A DNA stretch of 10,733 nucleotides from an uncultured Clostridium sp. (GTDB taxonomy: Bacteria > Bacillota > Clostridia > Clostridiales > Clostridiaceae), in contig CAMNZV010000033.1 of NCBI GenBank assembly GCA_946575275.1, positions 1-10,733 on the forward strand. Reading direction: 5' to 3'. Each line of letters starts with the position of its first letter. Within the stretch, counting starts at the first letter, position 1. The notes below the pieces were generated by a model. The model ran no database searches, was not told the origin of the DNA, and saw only the letters and a program-made list of their open reading frames with translations. Both the position numbers and the translations under genes were made by a program. This document shows positions 7,038 to 10,733 of the stretch, in pieces.

Positions 7038-7051
7038 AATTTAATTAAATT
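7038..7051. promoter_or_regulatory. 14-bp palindrome at the -35 position of the aminotransferase promoter
   Basis: AATTTAATTAAATT equals its own reverse complement. It sits about 16 bases upstream of the TATAAT box at 7016-7021, where an activator or repressor dimer could act. The adjacent pucR-family gene makes its product a candidate ligand, but no binding consensus is known to me for this protein. The A/T-only content weakens the case. Confidence 0.3.
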
Positions 7052-7101
7052 TATCTAATAATTTTTGTGCAAGTGCCTAAAAATTGCTATGGTGAACTAT
7101 C

Positions 7102-8253
7102 CTATATTATATCTTTAATATAATAACAAAGTAAAAACTTCAATTTAACCTCTAAGTCAGATAAATCTAAACCAGTTATCTTATTAATTTTATTTATTTG
7201 ATAATTAATAGTATTCCTATGGACAAACATCTTCCTTGCAACAACTTGAACATTACCATTATTCTCTAAGTATTCCTTTAATGTTTTCGAATATGTGCTC
7301 CCCGTTTCTGCATCATAATTTTCAATAGGTAATAACACTTCATTGTAAAACTCCTTAAGAACTTCATAATCTCGCTCCTCTACTAAAAGCTTATATATAC
7401 CTAAATCATCATAATACATAATGTTCTGATTTTTGTTTATAGCAAGTTTTATAGTTTTAATAACCCTATTAAAACCATTGGATAGTTTATCTATGCCTAT
7501 ATCATTTGATCCTATTGCTGTTATAAACTTATTATCTTTATATGCAAAATACTGTCTATGAATTTCTGTTACAAAAGTTTTTACTTCTTCCTTTGTATAA
7601 TCTGACAATAAAATTATTCTATACTTTTCATAGGAAAATAATACTGTTAAATCACTTATCCTATTTGATATCTGTTCAATATAAAATCTTAGATTAGAGT
7701 CAATTGAAGCATCTTCATTTTCATCAGTATTATATATTATCACAAATGTATAATTACCCTTCACATGAAAACATCTTCTTTCAAGCAAATTTATGTACTT
7801 ACAATAATCCTCATTGTTAAATATTATATCCTTAAATATACTTATAATATCTTGTTCTACTTGTTCACTTTGTACAATCCTCTTACAAAAGTCCCTTGTT
7901 ATATCAACAAGTCTAGTTTCCCAAGGTACAGTATATAGTGGAAAATCATTATCATTACAATAATCAATTACATCCTTTGGTATTTCCTTAATGTAAGGTC
8001 CTATGTTTACTACATAACCACTTACCTTTTTTTCATTTAGATTTTTAACCATATTAATTAACCAACGGTCATCAGGACATGCTATTCCTGTACTAAATAC
8101 CAATTCCCCACCATGTAAAAAGGAGCTTACTTTTGTGTCTTCTAAAATATGAACCCATTGAACAACATTTTTAATTCCAGATTTACCTGCTTCAAGTTTC
8201 ATTTTATATAGAATACCCGATTGTTTCATTATTTTTTCCAAAGTAATGCTCAA
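7102..8253 (-). CDS. PucR-family transcriptional regulator
   Basis: This 383-residue protein has the three-part PucR layout. An N-terminal PucR sensor domain (about 5-122) includes WVHILED and LHGGELVFSTG. A central GGDEF-like region (about 160-290) has no active-site motif. A C-terminal helix-turn-helix (about 323-378) has NVQVVARKMFVHRNTINYQINKI split over 334-356. Family members control purine, amino acid or amine catabolism in response to small ligands; which ligand applies here cannot be read. The class III aminotransferase downstream is the natural target. Start: TTG at 8251-8253 with AAGGAG at 8265-8270, an 11-base spacing; the next ATG (codon 9) would trim the sensor domain. It lies 26 bases after the XRE/S24 gene and is probably cotranscribed with it. 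It is not PucR itself: no purine genes are nearby. Confidence 0.88.
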   Translation of the reverse strand: MSITLEKIMKQSGILYKMKLEAGKSGIKNVVQWVHILEDTKVSSFLHGGELVFSTGIACPDDRWLINMVKNLNEKKVSGYVVNIGPYIKEIPKDVIDYCNDNDFPLYTVPWETRLVDITRDFCKRIVQSEQVEQDIISIFKDIIFNNEDYCKYINLLERRCFHVKGNYTFVIIYNTDENEDASIDSNLRFYIEQISNRISDLTVLFSYEKYRIILLSDYTKEEVKTFVTEIHRQYFAYKDNKFITAIGSNDIGIDKLSNGFNRVIKTIKLAINKNQNIMYYDDLGIYKLLVEERDYEVLKEFYNEVLLPIENYDAETGSTYSKTLKEYLENNGNVQVVARKMFVHRNTINYQINKINKITGLDLSDLEVKLKFLLCYYIKDII

Positions 8254-8279
8254 TTTAAAGTCTACTCCTTTCTTATTAC

Positions 8280-8963
8280 CTAAAAGGTTATTTCAATTCT
8301 GTTAATCTTACCTATAACATCAATACCCCTTAATTCTATAGTTTCAGTTAACATTGTACCTTCATTGCTAACTAATAATGCCTTTGAACCTCCAAGTATT
8401 TTAATTTGTCTTATAGCTAATTTATTACCATATTCTATAAGATAAATCCCATTATTTGAAACTTCCTTTGTTAGATTAATAAAGGCTAAATCCCCTGCCA
8501 TTATTCTAAACCCTGCCATGGAATTATCTTGAACTTTTATATAAGCTACCTTGTCTATTGCAAACCCTTCTATTTTATTAGAATGTATAGGTAATTCCTT
8601 AGCTCCAAGCTTTGATTTTAATGTATAATCATATATTGGTACACTTTTCAAAACTGAGGAAAATGCATCTGTCCATACCTCTGAAGTTTCCCCTAATACC
8701 TTAGGAGTCTTTTTCCTTTCCTGTACCTTATATTCCTTTTCTTCTTTTTCAATTGCAGCATCTGTAACTACCATGCTTATTTCATTTAAATTAACATTTA
8801 AGACTTTAGATGCTTTATCAATAAAGCTTTCTTGTACTACCCTTTTGCCAATTTCAACTTCATTTATATATTTTTCAGAAACCCCAAGCTTTTTTGCTAA
8901 ATTCTTTTGGGTAACTCCTGCTTTAAGTCTGGCCTCTTTAAGAGTTTCTCCTACTCTACTCAA
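8280..8963 (-). CDS. XRE-family regulator with degenerate S24 (LexA-like) C-terminal domain
   Basis: With a start at TTG 8961-8963 this is a 227-residue protein. An XRE helix-turn-helix occupies about 4-60 (LKEARLKAGVTQKNLAKKLG, then VSEKYINEVE), followed by a charged linker (about 70-95) and a LexA/S24-fold domain (about 107-227). The S24 serine is present at Ser148 (QDNSMAGFRIMAGD). At the place of the catalytic lysine (LexA VTVKR) there is Arg185 in KLAIRQI, and no Ala-Gly cleavage pair is apparent before the serine. Self-cleavage therefore seems lost and the domain may only dimerise. A GTG at 9002 would add 13 residues, but AAGGA at 8972-8976 fits the TTG. The start codon falls 2 bases after the DUF3783 stop, implying translational coupling. 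Targets are unknown. Confidence 0.82.
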   Translation of the reverse strand: MSRVGETLKEARLKAGVTQKNLAKKLGVSEKYINEVEIGKRVVQESFIDKASKVLNVNLNEISMVVTDAAIEKEEKEYKVQERKKTPKVLGETSEVWTDAFSSVLKSVPIYDYTLKSKLGAKELPIHSNKIEGFAIDKVAYIKVQDNSMAGFRIMAGDLAFINLTKEVSNNGIYLIEYGNKLAIRQIKILGGSKALLVSNEGTMLTETIELRGIDVIGKINRIEITF

Positions 8964-8965
8964 AT

Positions 8966-9337
8966 TTATCTTCCTTTCTTTTGTTGTTGCTTTTTTGCCC
9001 ACTCTCTTTCTTCAACTAAATGCTCTAAAAGATATTCAAATGTCCATTCCTTAGATGTAGGGGTAACAACAGCCAATATAGTTCCTTTTATATTACTTCT
9101 AATATCTGTAACTCCCTTTTTAACTGAGGCATCATCATAGTTATTAAATAATAATATTTTTTCTTCTGGCAACTCCTTATTTACAACTTCAAATTTTAAT
9201 CCACCTAATATATCTTTAATTTTCATTGAAGACATTTCCTTAGTTATAATTTTTATTTTATGCTTTAACCCCTCAAGTAATTTTATTTCATCCTCTGAAA
9301 GCCCATAAGCCAAAATACACTTATTATTATTTAACAT
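8966..9337 (-). CDS. DUF3783 domain protein of unknown function
   Basis: A small 123-residue acidic/basic protein without signal peptide or membrane segment. The C-terminal half (about 60-119) shows the DUF3783 pattern: a hydrophobic strand TILAVVTPTS, then KEWTFEYLLEHLVEERE. The N-terminal half (ILAYGLSEDEIKLLEG) looks like a small alpha/beta response module. The end is very lysine/glutamine rich (KKQQQKKGR). Start: ATG at 9335-9337 with AAGGA about 9 bases upstream, partly inside the ppiB stop region; an overlapping ATG two codons upstream is out of frame. It sits 13 bases after ppiB and 2 bases before the XRE/S24 gene, so it is surely part of the same transcript. No function can be assigned. 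Confidence 0.8.
   Translation of the reverse strand: MLNNNKCILAYGLSEDEIKLLEGLKHKIKIITKEMSSMKIKDILGGLKFEVVNKELPEEKILLFNNYDDASVKKGVTDIRSNIKGTILAVVTPTSKEWTFEYLLEHLVEEREWAKKQQQKKGR
8972..8976 (-). promoter_or_regulatory. Ribosome binding site fixing the XRE/S24 start
   Basis: Minus-strand AAGGA lies 8 bases before TTG 8961-8963 and inside the last codons of the DUF3783 gene. No comparable site precedes the longer GTG start at 9002. Confidence 0.6.
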
Positions 9338-9350
9338 ACATCATCTTCCT

Positions 9351-9872
9351 TTACTCAATTATTTCTGGTTGATTATAGTTAACACCAAAGGTTTCAACTT
9401 CCATCTTTTTGATTACTTGATCTTCATAAGGTTTGTCTTGATAATCTGTTTTTGTGCTTACAATGTTATCAGCCACTTCAATACCTTCTATTACTTTTCC
9501 AAATGAAGCATATTGCTCATCTAAGTGTGGTGCATCTGCTACCATTATAAAAAACTGACTTCCAGCAGAATCAGGATCCATAGTTCTTGCCATAGATAAA
9601 ACTCCCTTTGAGTGCTTTAATTCATTTTTAAACCCATTTCTTGAAAATTCACCTTTTATACTATATCCAGGTCCTCCTGTTCCATTACCATCAGGACAAC
9701 CCCCTTGAATCATAAATCCTGGAATTACTCTATGAAACATAATTCCATCATAAAATCCTCTATTTATTAAATCAATAAAATTATTTACTGTATTTGGTGC
9801 TATTTCAGGATATAATTCTGCCTTCATAACCCCACCATCATTCATTGTTATTGTTACTATTGGATTTGTCAT
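9351..9872 (-). CDS. ppiB: Cyclophilin-type peptidyl-prolyl cis-trans isomerase
   Basis: PpiB speeds cis/trans isomerisation of proline peptide bonds during protein folding. It is 173 residues long with no signal peptide, so it is cytoplasmic. Active-site residues of the cyclophilin fold are in place: Arg48, Phe53 and Gln56 in FHRVIPGFMIQGG, Gln106-Phe107-Phe108 in SAGSQFFIM, and His116 in PHLDEQYASFGKV. The tryptophan of human CypA that contacts cyclosporin is not seen (LDEQY region), as in many bacterial forms, which suggests weak drug binding. Start: ATG at 9870-9872, since AGGTGG at 9881-9886 is 8 bases before. The in-frame GTG at 9884 overlaps that site. It follows murI after 20 bases and precedes the DUF3783 gene by 13. 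Confidence 0.93.
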   Translation of the reverse strand: MTNPIVTITMNDGGVMKAELYPEIAPNTVNNFIDLINRGFYDGIMFHRVIPGFMIQGGCPDGNGTGGPGYSIKGEFSRNGFKNELKHSKGVLSMARTMDPDSAGSQFFIMVADAPHLDEQYASFGKVIEGIEVADNIVSTKTDYQDKPYEDQVIKKMEVETFGVNYNQPEIIE

Positions 9873-9880
9873 AAAATTTT

Positions 9881-9886
9881 CCACCT
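9881..9886 (-). promoter_or_regulatory. Ribosome binding site fixing the ppiB start
   Basis: Minus-strand AGGTGG sits 8 bases before ATG 9870-9872. A longer reading from GTG at 9884 would start inside this site. Confidence 0.6.
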
Positions 9887-9892
9887 TTCTTT

Positions 9893-10666
9893 TTAACTAA
9901 ATAATAAATTATTTGAAATATTTATTATTTCTTCACCTTGAAGAGAATTATAAATATTTATTTTTCCTTTTTCATCTGATTCATTTAATAGATTTTCTTT
10001 AATAAGCCTTCTTTTAAGCTCTTTGCAGGTACCAAGACCTCCGTCAATAATAGGAATTTCTGATCCAATCACTTCTGAAATAGTATCTTTAATAAAAGGA
10101 TAATGTGTGCAACCTAATACTATTGCCCCTATCTCTTCCTTATTATAGTATTGGTATTTTTCCCTAATATATTCCTTCAATTTATCACTTTTATAATCTC
10201 CACCTTCTATAAACTCCACAAGTCCAACACATGGCATAGGAACTATTTTAGCTTCATCTTTAAATTTGTCAATTAAATTGTTAAGCTTTTTTTCTTGTAT
10301 AGTCATAGGCGTTGCCATTATTATAATTTCCTTATTTGAATTTAACCTAACAGCTGGTTTTACAGCAGGTTCTATTCCTACTATAGGGATATCCTTATAA
10401 TCCACTCTTAAACTGGCAACAGCTGCACTTGTTGCTGTATTGCAAGCTATAACCAAAGCTTTTGCACCTTTATCAAGTAAAAAACCTACAGCTTTATATG
10501 TAAGCTCTTTCACCTCTGAAACAGTTTTAGTGCCATAGGGTGCATTTATTGAATCTCCAAAATATATATAATTCTCATTTGGCATAATTTCTAGTGCTGA
10601 TTTTAATACACTTAAACCACCCACTCCTGAATCAAAAAAACCTATAGGCATACTTCTTTTGTCCAA
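9893..10666 (-). CDS. murI: Glutamate racemase
   Basis: MurI converts L-glutamate to D-glutamate for the peptidoglycan stem peptide, without cofactor, using two cysteines. The 257-residue protein shows Asp12 in FFDSGVGGLSV, first catalytic Cys75 in VIACNTATSAA, and second catalytic Cys186 with His188 in VLGCTHYP. YFGDSINAPYG (35-45) is also typical. Length is normal and no residue is missing. Start: TTG at 10664-10666, 8 bases after AGGGG (10675-10679), giving MDKRSMPIGFF. A GTG at 10675 overlaps that site, and an ATG six codons into this reading (MPIGFF) lacks a site; both are possible but less likely. It is the first gene of the leftward cluster in the window, followed by ppiB after 20 bases. 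No own terminator is seen. Confidence 0.94.
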   Translation of the reverse strand: MDKRSMPIGFFDSGVGGLSVLKSALEIMPNENYIYFGDSINAPYGTKTVSEVKELTYKAVGFLLDKGAKALVIACNTATSAAVASLRVDYKDIPIVGIEPAVKPAVRLNSNKEIIIMATPMTIQEKKLNNLIDKFKDEAKIVPMPCVGLVEFIEGGDYKSDKLKEYIREKYQYYNKEEIGAIVLGCTHYPFIKDTISEVIGSEIPIIDGGLGTCKELKRRLIKENLLNESDEKGKINIYNSLQGEEIINISNNLLFS

Positions 10667-10674
10667 ACAAATCA

Positions 10675-10679
10675 CCCCT
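10675..10679 (-). promoter_or_regulatory. Ribosome binding site supporting the TTG start of murI
   Basis: Minus-strand AGGGG is 8 bases from TTG 10664-10666. A second site, AGGAG (about 10691-10695), is 15 bases from the alternative GTG at 10675, too far for efficient use. Confidence 0.5.
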
Positions 10680-10695
10680 AATTATTTTCTCTCCT

Positions 10696-10725
10696 ATTTA
10701 TTTTATATCTTTATGTAAAATAAAT
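10696..10725. repeat. A/T inverted repeat upstream of murI with a possible -10 box
   Basis: ATTTATTTTA (10696-10705) and TAAAATAAAT (10716-10725) are perfect 10-bp arms around a 10-base spacer. On the minus strand TATAAA (10702-10707) could be a -10 box for the murI cluster, but no acceptable -35 is visible before the window edge. It may be an operator, a remnant of an upstream terminator, or chance in A/T-only DNA. Confidence 0.3.
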
Positions 10726-10733
10726 CTAGTTAT

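Noticed and set aside
6948..7101. T-box or metabolite riboswitch ahead of the aminotransferase gene
   Set aside because: No T-box motif (AGGGTGGNACCGCG-like) or known aptamer core is present, and from the likely start only about 20 bases precede the hairpin.
8280..8963. LexA SOS repressor or prophage CI repressor
   Set aside because: The helix-turn-helix is XRE type, unlike the winged helix of LexA, the catalytic lysine is missing, and no phage genes are nearby.
8773..9140. Plus-strand open frames of 93 and 77 codons opposite the XRE/S24 and DUF3783 genes
   Set aside because: Antisense to two well-supported genes; the Phe/Ser-rich translations are typical of reading Lys/Glu-rich genes backwards.

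Overview
This is an AT-rich window (by eye roughly 70% A+T) from a spore-forming, low-GC Gram-positive, most likely a Clostridium sensu lato. The reasons are base composition, strong AGGAG-type ribosome binding sites, frequent TTG/GTG starts, and a clostridial spore cortex-lysis locus (sleC preceded by a Csp subtilisin-like protease). No mobile element, CRISPR array, tRNA, rRNA or known riboswitch was seen. No stretch over 300 bases lacks a gene.

Left part (1-2380): the 5' end of a TIGR01212/YhcC-type radical SAM gene runs leftward off the window. It is divergent from a rightward pair: a YkvI-type polytopic membrane protein and a PflX-type (COG1313) radical SAM protein. The divergent spacer holds a good promoter for the leftward gene and a perfect 24-bp A/T-only palindrome in front of ykvI. 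The rightward pair ends at a GC-rich hairpin shared with the convergent sleC.

Middle (2421-5544), minus strand: csp, then sleC. Csp keeps a full Asp/His/Ser triad, so it should activate pro-SleC during germination. The csp-sleC spacer carries a near-ideal mother-cell (SigK/SigE-type) promoter, so sleC can be made independently of csp during sporulation. Upstream lies a class III PLP aminotransferase (5607-6932). Its leader contains a 15-bp perfect hairpin plus U-run placed immediately before the Shine-Dalgarno sequence. This is the most unusual regulatory feature in the window.

Right part (7102-10666), minus strand: a compact probable operon murI - ppiB - DUF3783 gene - XRE/S24-like regulator - PucR-family regulator, with gaps of about 2 to 26 bases. 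MurI supplies D-glutamate for peptidoglycan and PpiB is a cyclophilin. DUF3783 has no known function. The XRE/S24 protein seems to have lost the catalytic lysine, so it is probably a non-cleavable DNA-binding protein. The PucR-type protein is a plausible regulator of the aminotransferase gene downstream.

Most of the window is ordinary clostridial core genome. The points worth a second look are the aminotransferase leader (terminator-like hairpin with a two-codon mini-ORF), the degenerate S24 domain, the mother-cell promoter of sleC, the single-protease csp-sleC arrangement, and the AT palindromes at two promoters.
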